24,501 nt of DNA from CAZFVY01 sp964522665 (GCA_964522665.1 CAZFVY010000107.1:1-24501); one strand, 5' to 3'. Counted from the stretch's first letter, positions 1-7,497 are shown. The notes: generated by a model from the sequence alone, not told the origin. Numbers and translations are program-made.

Positions 1-2
1 AC

Positions 3-1808
3 CAATGCCTTATACAGACTGTCGGTAGAAAAGGCGAAACTTTCCGGAAGAACCGTATTTCGGTAGTACAGGGCGGCAAGTACCAGGCGCTTATCACCAG
101 CCCGTACGGCAGCGTTACCAGCGCGGTCGCCACCCTAACCGTGGCGCTTCCGCCCTCCATCGTTAAACAGCCGTTCGATGTCGCCGTCGCCGTGGGTGGC
201 TCCGCCTCGATAAGCGCCGGAGCGGCTGGAGCCCCGCCGTTGTTTTATTCCTGGTATTTCAACCGGACCAATCTGGTAACGGGCGGGACGGCTTCCACAT
301 TGACCCTCACCAATGTGAATCTCACCGAAGCCGGCGGTTATACCGTGGTCGTCACCAATGCCTTCGGGAGCATAACCAGTCGCGTTGCCAACCTCTCGGT
401 TGGCTTTTCGCCAGTACTCATAAACCAGCCTGCCAGTCAAACCAATCCAGCGGGGGCGGGCACGACATTTAGCGTCTTGGCCTCCGGAACCGGCGCCTTT
501 ACCTACCAGTGGCAGTTGAACGGGACAAATCTGCCGAACAATATCATTTCCACCGTGGCTGGCAACGGGACTGCCCGCTACTCAGGCGACGGAGGTGAAG
601 CGACGAACGCTAGCTTGTCCAACCCGACTGGTGTTTCCGTGGACCCGTCTGGGAACCTATTCATCGCGGATTCGAACAACAATCGCATTCGGAAAGTGGA
701 CAGCACGGGGATCATCACGAACGTGGCTGGCAACGGGAATGCGGCGTACTCCGGTGACGGTGGGGCGGCGACCAACGCCAGCTTGGACTTTCCTCTCAAC
801 GCGGCCCTGGATGCCTCCGGCAACCTTTTCGTCTCCGATTATCGCAACAACCGAATACGCAAAGTGGACACCAACGGAATCATAACCACAGCCGCCAGCG
901 CCAGGCTGTCCGGTCCAAATAGTGTCGCGGTGGACGCATCTGGGACTATTTTCATCTCGGACTCATTCAATGAACGCGTCCTCGAATTGAATACCCGCGG
1001 CGTCATCACGGGCGTGCTTCCGACCAGCGGAGCAAACACAGTAGCGGTGGGTGCCAACGACAATCTCTTTGTCGCGGATGGACCTCATATTCTAGAACTA
1101 AGCATTAACGGGATTTCTACTACGGTTGCAGGCGATGGGTCGAGTGTCTATTCAGGCGATGGGGGCGCGGCTACAAACGCCGGGTTCGTGGACGCGCAAG
1201 CCGTTACAATCGACCCGCTCGGCAACCTGTTCATCGCGGACGTTGCCAACCATCGTGTACGCAAAGTGGACGTCAACGGAATCATCACGACTGTGGCTGG
1301 CAACGGCACATTCGGATTCGCAGGCGACGGTGGCGCAGCGACCAACGCCAGACTCTCCTACCCTTCTGGGGTGGCGGTGGATGCTTCTGGCAACCTGTTC
1401 ATTGCTGATTCGGGAAACAACCGAATCCGCGAAATCCATTTTGGAGGACTTCCTGGCTTAACTCTTAAAAACATTTCCAACATTAATGCCGGGAAGTACC
1501 AAGTCATCGTCACCAGCCAGTACGGCAGTGTGACCAGCGCGGTCGCCACGTTAACACTGGGGTCGCCCAATCACAATTCTAGTACTAGAATGAGTGTCCC
1601 CGCCATTCTCGACAACAATTTAATCATCGGTTTTACAATGTTAAATGGATCTGACGCCTCGTTCACGCTCTTGCAATCCAGTCAGATTACAGGGCCATGG
1701 ACCACGAATGCGGTAGCGATCTTCACCACGAATAGTCTATCTGGAGGCTATCAGTTCACTCTGCCGCTCCCCGTTTCCACCTGGTTTTACCGGGTGCAGT
1801 CGCCGTAG
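3..1808 (+). CDS. Secreted Ig-like protein with an inserted six-repeat NHL propeller and FYRV tail (5' partial)
   Basis: The frame is open to the left edge, so the gene starts upstream; the first complete codon is at 3 and an internal ATG lies at 141. The window enters in the second half of an Ig-like domain (GGKYQALITSPYGSVTS, about 80-140). A complete Ig-like domain follows (about 150-400, core YSWYFN and GGYTVVVTN). The first strands of a third one (FTYQWQLNGTNLPN) end near 541. Six NHL blades occupy about 543-1450, each with a core like GNLFIADSNNNRIRKVD and spacers like TVAGNG..SGDGGAATNA. The missing second half of the third Ig domain follows (LTLKNISNINAGKYQVIV). A C-terminal beta-rich domain (about 1591-1808) ends in WFYRVQSP. 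The protein is probably extracellular and binding or adhesive; no catalytic motif is seen and the ligand is unknown. Domain calls are firm, the role is inferred. Confidence 0.85.
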   Translation, partial: QCLIQTVGRKGETFRKNRISVVQGGKYQALITSPYGSVTSAVATLTVALPPSIVKQPFDVAVAVGGSASISAGAAGAPPLFYSWYFNRTNLVTGGTASTLTLTNVNLTEAGGYTVVVTNAFGSITSRVANLSVGFSPVLINQPASQTNPAGAGTTFSVLASGTGAFTYQWQLNGTNLPNNIISTVAGNGTARYSGDGGEATNASLSNPTGVSVDPSGNLFIADSNNNRIRKVDSTGIITNVAGNGNAAYSGDGGAATNASLDFPLNAALDASGNLFVSDYRNNRIRKVDTNGIITTAASARLSGPNSVAVDASGTIFISDSFNERVLELNTRGVITGVLPTSGANTVAVGANDNLFVADGPHILELSINGISTTVAGDGSSVYSGDGGAATNAGFVDAQAVTIDPLGNLFIADVANHRVRKVDVNGIITTVAGNGTFGFAGDGGAATNARLSYPSGVAVDASGNLFIADSGNNRIREIHFGGLPGLTLKNISNINAGKYQVIVTSQYGSVTSAVATLTLGSPNHNSSTRMSVPAILDNNLIIGFTMLNGSDASFTLLQSSQITGPWTTNAVAIFTTNSLSGGYQFTLPLPVSTWFYRVQSP

Positions 1809-2342
1809 GTAAACTTGTCTAGCAGCGTGTTGAAATGATCCAAATTCGTGGATACCACGTTTGTAACCCATTGATTTGCGATGACATGTTATTGAACGGC
1901 GACCTAGATCAACAGGCTGCGAGCGGAACCTGAAAGCATCGAATTCTACTACGCGGATGAAAGGCGCCATGCGGCAAAGGGAACTAGGCTGGCTCGCCGC
2001 GGCGACATCAGATTTGATCGCCTTCGTGAAAGATCCGAAGCGGGCTTGGCCGGAGCGAAGGATGGCCTTAGAATTTTTGCGGAAGATCGATCCGGAGGCC
2101 GCTGAAGGGCGTTCGATGAAACTGAATCGAGATCGGGGATTCGGCCGGCCTGCCGCCCATCGCGCCCACCCGCATCGCGTCCGGTCGAAGCGCGCCCGCG
2201 CCGGGGTGGGAATTAAATCGGCGCGATTCGGCAAATAAAACTTTGGCATCCTCGATTGTGTGCTAGGTTCGGTGGAACGCCCCCTTCCGTCCCATCGTTC
2301 GGGTTCGTTCTGAATTGTCGCCAACGTTTCTGTGAATCAGCT
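1809..2342. other. 534-nt intergenic region between two secreted-protein genes
   Basis: I see no RNA gene, insertion sequence or convincing terminator here. The only protein-like content is the short plus-strand frame at 1957-2238, listed separately. The region just before 2343 has no Shine-Dalgarno sequence and no clear -10/-35 pair that I would defend. Confidence 0.5.
1957..2238 (+). CDS. Doubtful small hypothetical ORF, possible gene remnant
   Basis: A 93-codon frame starts at ATG 1957, and the frame is open upstream to a stop at 1882. The first half of the product looks protein-like and helical (motifs WLAAATSDLIAFVKDP and RRMALEFLRKIDP). The second half is Arg/His/Ala-rich and looks like translated noncoding DNA. 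No ribosome binding site precedes the ATG. I do not recognise a family. It could be a short lineage-specific gene, a decayed fragment of a larger one, or chance. An overlapping minus-strand frame (1737-2324) is no better supported. Confidence 0.2.
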   Translation: MKGAMRQRELGWLAAATSDLIAFVKDPKRAWPERRMALEFLRKIDPEAAEGRSMKLNRDRGFGRPAAHRAHPHRVRSKRARAGVGIKSARFGK

Positions 2343-4787
2343 ATGAATTGTAAACTCGCCTTCTTTGGCGCCGCCACGCTGCTGCTCCTCGGCAATCTGG
2401 CCCGCGCGGACTACGTGCCCAATAACTTCTGGCCGAACCCGGCGTTCGAGACCGGCGCCAATTTGGATCAACCGACCGGCACGCCCACGAATTGGAGCCG
2501 CACCGGGAGTGATACGAACATTTGTCAGGTGAGCACGAACAACGCCGTCAGCTCGACGCACGCGCTGGCGGTCGTGGACGACGACGGGTCGGGTTACGGC
2601 GAATGGGATTCGGACTTGATCAGTCTGAGTGGCCACGCCAATCCCGGCGATGTCGTGACGCTGCAATGGTATGAGCTTTACAACGTGGTCGGCGGCGAGA
2701 TGCGGCTGACGATTGGTTTTTTTGGCGCGAACGGGGCGTTGATCACGGAGACGCATTTTGTGACGACTGGCTCGAGCGCCGGGTGGCAGGGCACGGTGGA
2801 CGCCTCGACGTTTACCATGCGCACGCAAAACCTCGCGGTTCCGGCGGGCGCGGTGAAGATGCGCGCGGCGTTGGTTTCCGGCGGTTCCGAGGCCACGACC
2901 GGGGTCATGGTCATCGATGATCTCTCCGTGCGGCCGCCGGCGACGCCGGTCGCGCTCGCGGGCAATTTCTGGTCCAACTCGGCGTTTGAGACCGGCTCGA
3001 ATCTTGACCTCGCGACCGGCTCGCCGACCGGTTGGACCCGCAGCGGCAGCAAGACCAATATCTGCCAGGTCAGCACGAATAATTACGTCAGCAGCGGCCA
3101 CGCGCTCGCGGTGATTGACACGACCGCGGCCGATTACGGCGAATGGGATTCGGACCTGGTCAGCTTGAGCGGACGCGCCAACCCGGGTGATGTCGTGACG
3201 GTGCAATGGTTCGAGCTTTACAGCATCACCAACGGCGAGATGCGCGTAACGATCGGGTTCTACGGCGCGGCCGGCGCGTTCGTCGCGGAAACGCATTTCG
3301 TCACGACGGGCCAAAGCCCCGGCTGGCAAGGCACGCTCGCGCGCTCGGGGTTCACCAAGCGCACGCAACAACTCGTCGTTCCGCCCGGCGCGGCCACGAT
3401 GCGCGTGGCGTTGGTCTCGGGCGGTTCGGCCGCGACGACGGGCTTGATGTTGATCGACGATGTATCCGCGGCGCCGCCGCCGCCGCCGCCGCTCCTCGCC
3501 GGCAACTTCTGGCCGAACCCGACCTTCGAAGCAGGCTCGAATCTGAATCTGGTCAAAGGCACGCCGACGAATTGGGTCCGGGCCGGCAGCGACACGAATA
3601 TCTGTCAGGTGAGTACCAATAATTACTCCAGCTCCAGTCATTCGCTGGCGCTCGTCGATGGGGATACGAACGGTTACGGCGAGTGGGACGCGGACGTCAG
3701 TCTGGCTGGCAACGTCAGCCCGGGCGACGCTTTGGACCTCCAATGGTTCGAACTCTATAACGTGACGAATGGCGTGATGCGCTTAACGGCGCTGTTTTTG
3801 AACTCGACGAACGGCGTCGTCGGTCAGAGCGATTTCGTCGTGACCGGCGCGAGCGCGGGTTGGCAGGGCGCGGTCGCGGGATCGGTCTTCGGCGTCGAGA
3901 AGCAACAATTGCTGGTGCCCGCGCACGCGGTGAAACTGCGGCTTTCCCTCGTTTCCGGCGGCGATGCGACGGCGGACGGCGTCATGCTCATCGACGATCT
4001 TTCCGTCGCGCGCCACGCGTTTCCGGCCACGGTGCAATCGTTCAATCTCTTTCCGAACCCGACCTTCGAGGACGGCGCGCAATTGGACAACGCCACGTTG
4101 GCTCTGCCGGCCGGCGGCTGGCAACGGGGCGGCAGTGACGCGTCCATCGACCAGGCGCTGACGAACAACGCGGTCAGCCCGAGTCATTCACTCGCTTTGG
4201 TGGACAATAACGACAGCGGCTACGGCGAATGGTACATGTTCCTGAACCTGCCCGGCTTCGCGACGAACGCCGGCGTCGTGGACATTCAATGGTTCGAGAT
4301 TTACAACACGACCAATGGCGGGATGCGCCTCAGCTTTGCCTTCCTCGACGCCGCCAACAACACGCTGGCCTCCCAGGATTTCAACGTCACCGATGCCAGC
4401 CCCGGCTGGACTGGATCCGTGGACACGTCTCCTTTTGAGACGCGGTTCGAGCGCCTCGCCGTGCCGGCGGGCGTCGTGCAAATGCGCGTGAACTTCGCCT
4501 CGGGCGGCTCCGTCAACGTCACGGGCGTCATGGTGATCGACGACCTCTCGATGCGTCTCAGTCAACCGCTGTTCAGTCAAATCACGACCGGTTCCGATGG
4601 CGTGAATTTGACTTGGTACAGCCTGCCCGCCGCGACCTATACGGTGCAATCCACGGATAATCTCAGCGCCGCGACCATCTGGACCCCGCTGACGACCGGC
4701 CTCGGGTCCGGTGGCCTGACGACATCCTATCTCGATACCGCCGCACACCCCGGCGCCAAGACGTTTTACCGCGTCCTGCAGGAATAG
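2343..4787 (+). CDS. Secreted protein of four tandem jelly-roll (CBM-like) repeats with FYRV tail
   Basis: The product is 814 residues from ATG 2343. This start gives a clean signal peptide (MNCKLAFFGAATLLLLG, then Ala-Arg-Ala-Asp); a longer frame from 2256 would bury it. Four homologous repeats begin near residues 27, 207, 387 and 567. Each has an opening like NFWPNPAFETG, a central YGEWD (YGEWY in repeat 4), an aromatic QWFELYN strand and a closing VMVIDDLSV. The pattern of a flexible N-terminus and a final ..IDDLSV strand resembles CBM4/9-type carbohydrate-binding jelly rolls; that assignment is inference. Pro-rich linkers join repeats, including six consecutive prolines near 3475-3492. 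The last 75 residues form a separate beta-rich tail ending TFYRVLQE, like the tail of the upstream gene. No catalytic domain is seen, so a surface or extracellular binding role is likely. Confidence 0.88.
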   Translation: MNCKLAFFGAATLLLLGNLARADYVPNNFWPNPAFETGANLDQPTGTPTNWSRTGSDTNICQVSTNNAVSSTHALAVVDDDGSGYGEWDSDLISLSGHANPGDVVTLQWYELYNVVGGEMRLTIGFFGANGALITETHFVTTGSSAGWQGTVDASTFTMRTQNLAVPAGAVKMRAALVSGGSEATTGVMVIDDLSVRPPATPVALAGNFWSNSAFETGSNLDLATGSPTGWTRSGSKTNICQVSTNNYVSSGHALAVIDTTAADYGEWDSDLVSLSGRANPGDVVTVQWFELYSITNGEMRVTIGFYGAAGAFVAETHFVTTGQSPGWQGTLARSGFTKRTQQLVVPPGAATMRVALVSGGSAATTGLMLIDDVSAAPPPPPPLLAGNFWPNPTFEAGSNLNLVKGTPTNWVRAGSDTNICQVSTNNYSSSSHSLALVDGDTNGYGEWDADVSLAGNVSPGDALDLQWFELYNVTNGVMRLTALFLNSTNGVVGQSDFVVTGASAGWQGAVAGSVFGVEKQQLLVPAHAVKLRLSLVSGGDATADGVMLIDDLSVARHAFPATVQSFNLFPNPTFEDGAQLDNATLALPAGGWQRGGSDASIDQALTNNAVSPSHSLALVDNNDSGYGEWYMFLNLPGFATNAGVVDIQWFEIYNTTNGGMRLSFAFLDAANNTLASQDFNVTDASPGWTGSVDTSPFETRFERLAVPAGVVQMRVNFASGGSVNVTGVMVIDDLSMRLSQPLFSQITTGSDGVNLTWYSLPAATYTVQSTDNLSAATIWTPLTTGLGSGGLTTSYLDTAAHPGAKTFYRVLQE
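2421..4560 (+). repeat. Four tandem in-gene repeats with 540-bp spacing
   Basis: The repeat openings (aay-ttc-tgg-like block) begin at 2421, 2961, 3501 and 4041, exactly 540 bp (180 codons) apart each time. The internal ttacggcga(a/g)tggga block keeps the same 540-bp step between the first three copies (2594, 3134, 3674). It is 6 bp late in the fourth copy, where compensating indels occur. Long identical stretches remain between copies 1 and 2. This points to duplication of whole domain units, with copy 4 the most diverged. Confidence 0.85.
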
Positions 4788-4943
4788 CCGCGGGATTTCC
4801 TGTCTTCGCGACGACCCGAAACAGTTGCGTGGTCGGGACCGCGCGCTACGCCGTCCCCGCCGCGGAGCGGCCCAAAGACCGGGTGGGGCGAACGGTCTAA
4901 TCCCAATTAAGCGTCATTTCCCGTCCCGGAAAGATCGACGCCA

Positions 4944-5444
4944 CTAACGGACGCATTTTGCCGCTTCGGAAGTCGAGGGACCACCAGGAGCGCCCGGACG
5001 GGACGTCGCCAACGCCAACAGAATCAACGCTCCCGACCAGCCAATGGTGGCGCCGCACAAATACCGCAGGTGAAGCGTTTCGTAACGCATGTCGTCGATT
5101 ACCTCCATCCGCTCCGGGTCCAATAGCGCGTCCATGCGCGGATGCAAATAGAACAACGAGGCTTGAGCCGCGACGCAGATCAGCCAGGCGCCGACGCTCA
5201 CGCGAAATCGCCGGGGCCAACGCCGTTCGGACAGCGTCTCCGTCAGCGCGAGCGCCAGCGTGACGACGCCGAGCCAGTTTAATTTACGCGTGACGACTTG
5301 GGTGATAAACCCCTGGCGTACGTGACTGCGCAAGACCTGATGTCCGCTCGGGATGACGGCGAGGGCGTAGAAAGTGAACCCGCCCCACCAGGTGGCCATG
5401 ATTAGCACGACGATGAGGCGGCGCAGGTAGTTGAGGAAGGCCAT
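4944..5444 (-). CDS. Small four-helix membrane protein, DUF4149-like
   Basis: The product is 166 residues from ATG 5444. Hydrophobic segments lie at about residues 9-32, 55-71, 82-100 and 127-147, giving a four-helix integral inner-membrane protein. The first helix carries WWGGFTFYALAVIP, and LHPRMD follows the third helix. This arrangement resembles the DUF4149 / TMEM205-like family, whose function is not established; the match is by eye and tentative. The gene converges on the repeat protein at 2343-4787, with 156 nt between the stops. No Shine-Dalgarno sequence or clear promoter is visible upstream. No partner gene is adjacent on its strand. Confidence 0.75.
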   Translation of the reverse strand: MAFLNYLRRLIVVLIMATWWGGFTFYALAVIPSGHQVLRSHVRQGFITQVVTRKLNWLGVVTLALALTETLSERRWPRRFRVSVGAWLICVAAQASLFYLHPRMDALLDPERMEVIDDMRYETLHLRYLCGATIGWSGALILLALATSRPGAPGGPSTSEAAKCVR

Positions 5445-5772
5445 GAAGTGGCAGTTTCTGGGCTGATGTTTTGCCTCGGCTTCAGCCGCGCCGCGCGCGG
5501 CGACCGGATCTTCAGTGGAATTCCAGTACGATTGAACGAGTCCTCACGCAAAGATTGTCCAAGCGATCACGAGTGAAATCTACCGTGCCCGGGCGTCGGC
5601 GGGAAGCCCGTTCGGCGATGATCGAATACTGAGACGCCATCTCGGAAAATCCGCGGTCAGGGAGCCGCCGCAAGGCCTGAAGCTCGGCGGCGCCTGGCTG
5701 GGCGGAGTTCAAACCGGCGGTGTCCTAAAAAACTTTGTCTCCGTTTGCCGCGGGCGGACATATAACTAGTGA
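5445..5772. other. 328-nt divergent intergenic region upstream of the sigma factor
   Basis: This region separates two divergent genes and should hold promoters for both. A TATAAC hexamer sits at 5761-5766, directly before the sigma-factor ATG. A minus-strand frame at 5512-5712 (66 codons) has no recognisable motif and no ribosome binding site; I do not regard it as a gene. Confidence 0.5.
5761..5766 (+). promoter_or_regulatory. -10-like TATAAC, 6 nt before the sigma-factor ATG
   Basis: TATAAC matches the TATAAT consensus at five of six positions, and six nucleotides separate it from ATG 5773. Transcription would therefore begin at or next to the start codon, giving a leaderless mRNA. No good -35 hexamer lies at 17 nt; TTGTCT is present at 5735-5740, but the spacing is 20 nt. 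A non-housekeeping sigma factor, perhaps this gene's own product, could account for the poor -35. Confidence 0.45.
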
Positions 5773-6837
5773 ATGGACGAGATTGATGACGCGGAGTTGT
5801 TGGCGAAGTTCGCGCGGGGCGAATGCGAACGGTCGTTCGCCGCCCTCGTGGAGCGGCACATTCATTTGGTTCATTCCGTCGCGCTCCGCCACACGGCCAA
5901 CCCCCATCACGCGGAGGAAATCACCCAGGCGGTCTTCGTCATTCTCGCGCGCAAGGCCCGCTCGCTCGGGCGCCGGACGGTCCTCTCGGGCTGGCTTTAC
6001 CACGCGGCGCGATTGACGGCGGCGAACTTCCGCCGGGCCGAGTCACGCCGGGTTCGCCGCGAGCAGGAGGCTTTTATGCAATCGACTCTCGAGGCAAATC
6101 CGACGGACGCGATGTGGAGTGAACTGGCCCCGCTGCTCGATGACGCGATGGCGGGTTTGAGGACGTCCGAGCGCGACGCGGTGGTGATGCGTTATTTCGA
6201 GAGCAAATCGCTGCCGGAAGTGGCCGCGGCGCTCGGGGTCGCGGAGCGGGCCGCGCAGAAACGGGTCAGCCGCGCCCTGGAGAAGCTGCGGACCAGTTTC
6301 ACCAAGCGCGGGGTCGCCTCGACCACGGTGACGATCGCCGGCGCGCTCGCGGCCAATTCGGTCCAAGCGGCGCCCGCCGCCCTGGCGCCGATGATTTCCA
6401 CGATGGCCCTGCAAGGGTCAGCCATCGCGGGTTCAACCCTGACCCTGGTAAAAGGAACATTGCACATTATGAATTGGATCCAGACGAAAACCGCCGTGGC
6501 CGTGGCCGCGGGGACATTATTGGTGGCCGGCGCCAGCGTCGCCGTGTCACATAGCCGTCAAGCCGAAGCGCAACTAAACCAGGCCCAGGCGCTCCAAGCG
6601 AAACTCGAGGCCGAACGCGCCGCGGCCTCCAAAAACCTCACCGCCGATCCGAACATCGAAAAACTCGAGGCCGAGCTAAAGGCCCAGCGCGCAGGTGGCT
6701 CTCAAGCGCTTCCTTCCAAAGAGCAAGCCGAACGCGCCGCCGCCCTCGCCAACGGTCCCTCCAACCCCGACCTCCAAAAACTGGAAGCCGAGGAAAAAGC
6801 CCGGCGCCCCCAACAGCCTCAGCCCGCGGTGCAGTAG
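5773..6837 (+). CDS. ECF-type sigma-70 factor with membrane-anchored coiled-coil C-terminus
   Basis: The product is 354 residues from ATG 5773. Region 2 covers about residues 10-95, with the typical HHAEEITQAVFVILAR segment and a GWLYHAAR helix. Region 4 covers about 115-177, with LRTSERDAVVMRYFESKS and the helix-turn-helix SLPEVAAALGV..RAAQKRVSRALEKLR. Together they make an RNA polymerase sigma factor able to recognise -10 and -35 elements. Unlike a normal ECF factor of about 190 residues, it continues with an Ala-rich hydrophobic stretch (about 183-225), a TM-like segment (about 240-257) and a charged helical tail. The tail repeats a PN(I/P)..KLEAE motif twice. No separate anti-sigma gene is adjacent, so the extension may tether or restrain the factor itself (inference). 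Such extended sigma factors are characteristic of Verrucomicrobiota. Confidence 0.9.
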   Translation: MDEIDDAELLAKFARGECERSFAALVERHIHLVHSVALRHTANPHHAEEITQAVFVILARKARSLGRRTVLSGWLYHAARLTAANFRRAESRRVRREQEAFMQSTLEANPTDAMWSELAPLLDDAMAGLRTSERDAVVMRYFESKSLPEVAAALGVAERAAQKRVSRALEKLRTSFTKRGVASTTVTIAGALAANSVQAAPAALAPMISTMALQGSAIAGSTLTLVKGTLHIMNWIQTKTAVAVAAGTLLVAGASVAVSHSRQAEAQLNQAQALQAKLEAERAAASKNLTADPNIEKLEAELKAQRAGGSQALPSKEQAERAAALANGPSNPDLQKLEAEEKARRPQQPQPAVQ

Positions 6838-6894
6838 AATCGGTTTGGTCGCCGCCGCCGTTCGACGGCTGCCGCGATTGGATTGCTAATCGTA

Positions 6895-6913
6895 GAGCTA
6901 CTCGTCGTAGCTC
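6895..6913. terminator. Terminator-like hairpin between convergent sigma-factor and toxin genes
   Basis: GAGCTAC and GTAGCTC form a perfect 7-bp stem with a 5-nt loop, followed on the plus strand by ATTTC rather than a true T-run. It lies 58 nt after the sigma-factor stop and 77 nt beyond the end of the minus-strand toxin gene, so it could serve either. A smaller hairpin (GCCGT, TCG, ACGGC) lies at 6857-6869. The missing U-tract keeps confidence modest. Confidence 0.35.
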
Positions 6914-6989
6914 ATTTCACCGGCGCTCAGGTCATTCGTGTCATGCCCTGGGCGTTCGCGTCGGCAGTTATGCCGGGGGTGCGGTGGCG

Positions 6990-7267
6990 TCAGTAAGAAG
7001 GGCGACGGTGCAAATGCATGACGGACGTTATGTAAATTGCGTCTGGGCGCAGGAGATAAACAATCGCGTAGGGAAATCGGTGAAGATTGAGTTTGCGATT
7101 CTCGCTCTGAAAAAAAAGGTGGCGTTTCCGGGGCATCTTCTAGGCGGCGAAGCGCGCGCGGAAAGCCATCCAGAAAATCCTCCCCGAGACCCAGCAGTCG
7201 TTCCTCATACCCAGCGTGCGGCGGCCTCCAACTCTTGTTCTGCCTCAGGACGGGAGTTTACCCGCAT
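6990..7267 (-). pseudogene. RelE/ParE-family toxin gene broken by two single-base insertions
   Basis: Reading the minus strand from ATG 7267 to the stop at 6990 takes 278 nt. Removing one base from the CCC at 7210-7212 and one from the eight-A run at 7110-7117 (plus-strand view) restores one 91-residue frame. Its segments are RPEAEQELEAAARW, then YEERLLGLGEDFLDGFPRAL, then NRKLNLHRFPYAIVYLLRP, then SVMHLHRRPSY. This is the usual length and sequence pattern of RelE/ParE-superfamily toxins. The start overlaps the antitoxin end by 23 nt, as expected for such an operon. As sequenced, translation stops after about 20 residues. Both indels lie in homopolymers, so sequencing error or slippage remains possible besides true inactivation. 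Confidence 0.8.
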
Positions 7268-7490
7268 GAAGTTTGGCACGAATGTCTCGGACGGCTTCCG
7301 CTACCGGGCGGCCATGGACTTGGCCGGTTTCGATTTCGCGGGAGGGCCGCTCAAGGACCTCACGCCAGTTCGCTTCGGAGTCGGTGTCCACGGTCTCATC
7401 CAGACTGGCGATAAGTTGGTGGGCCAGCAGCGCCCGATCTTCCACCGGCAGAGCCAGCATCTCGGCGATTTTTTCAGCGGCTACGCTCAT
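7245..7490 (-). CDS. Addiction-module antitoxin (Unstab_antitox-like)
   Basis: The product is 81 residues from ATG 7490. The pattern ML-LPVEDRALLAHQLIASLD, followed by W.EV..R..EIETGQV and a C-terminal V.DIRAKL, is that of short antitoxins annotated as putative addiction module components (PF09720 / TIGR02574 type). These bind and neutralise RelE/ParE-like toxins. The cognate toxin frame follows immediately and overlaps its end, but carries two frameshifts. The antitoxin may therefore persist without an active partner, or act against related toxins elsewhere. A promoter-like pair sits just upstream (7498-7526). Confidence 0.85.
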   Translation of the reverse strand: MSVAAEKIAEMLALPVEDRALLAHQLIASLDETVDTDSEANWREVLERPSREIETGQVHGRPVAEAVRDIRAKLHAGKLPS

Positions 7491-7497
7491 TCTGTGT

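Noticed and set aside
3..140. Possible frameshift at the left edge of the Ig/NHL gene
   Set aside because: Frame 1 reads plausibly for about 20 codons before a stop, but frame 3 alone stays open and contains the clear Ig half. The first 60 nt match no NHL blade, and the edge gives too little sequence to claim an indel.
2337..3743. 468-codon minus-strand open frame opposite the four-repeat protein
   Set aside because: Its product is a low-complexity Arg/His/Ala/Gly sequence that mirrors the repeat structure of the plus-strand gene. The plus frame has a signal peptide and conserved domains; the minus frame has no motif.
5512..5712. 66-codon minus-strand frame upstream of the sigma factor
   Set aside because: No recognisable motif, no start signal, and it occupies the region expected to hold divergent promoters.
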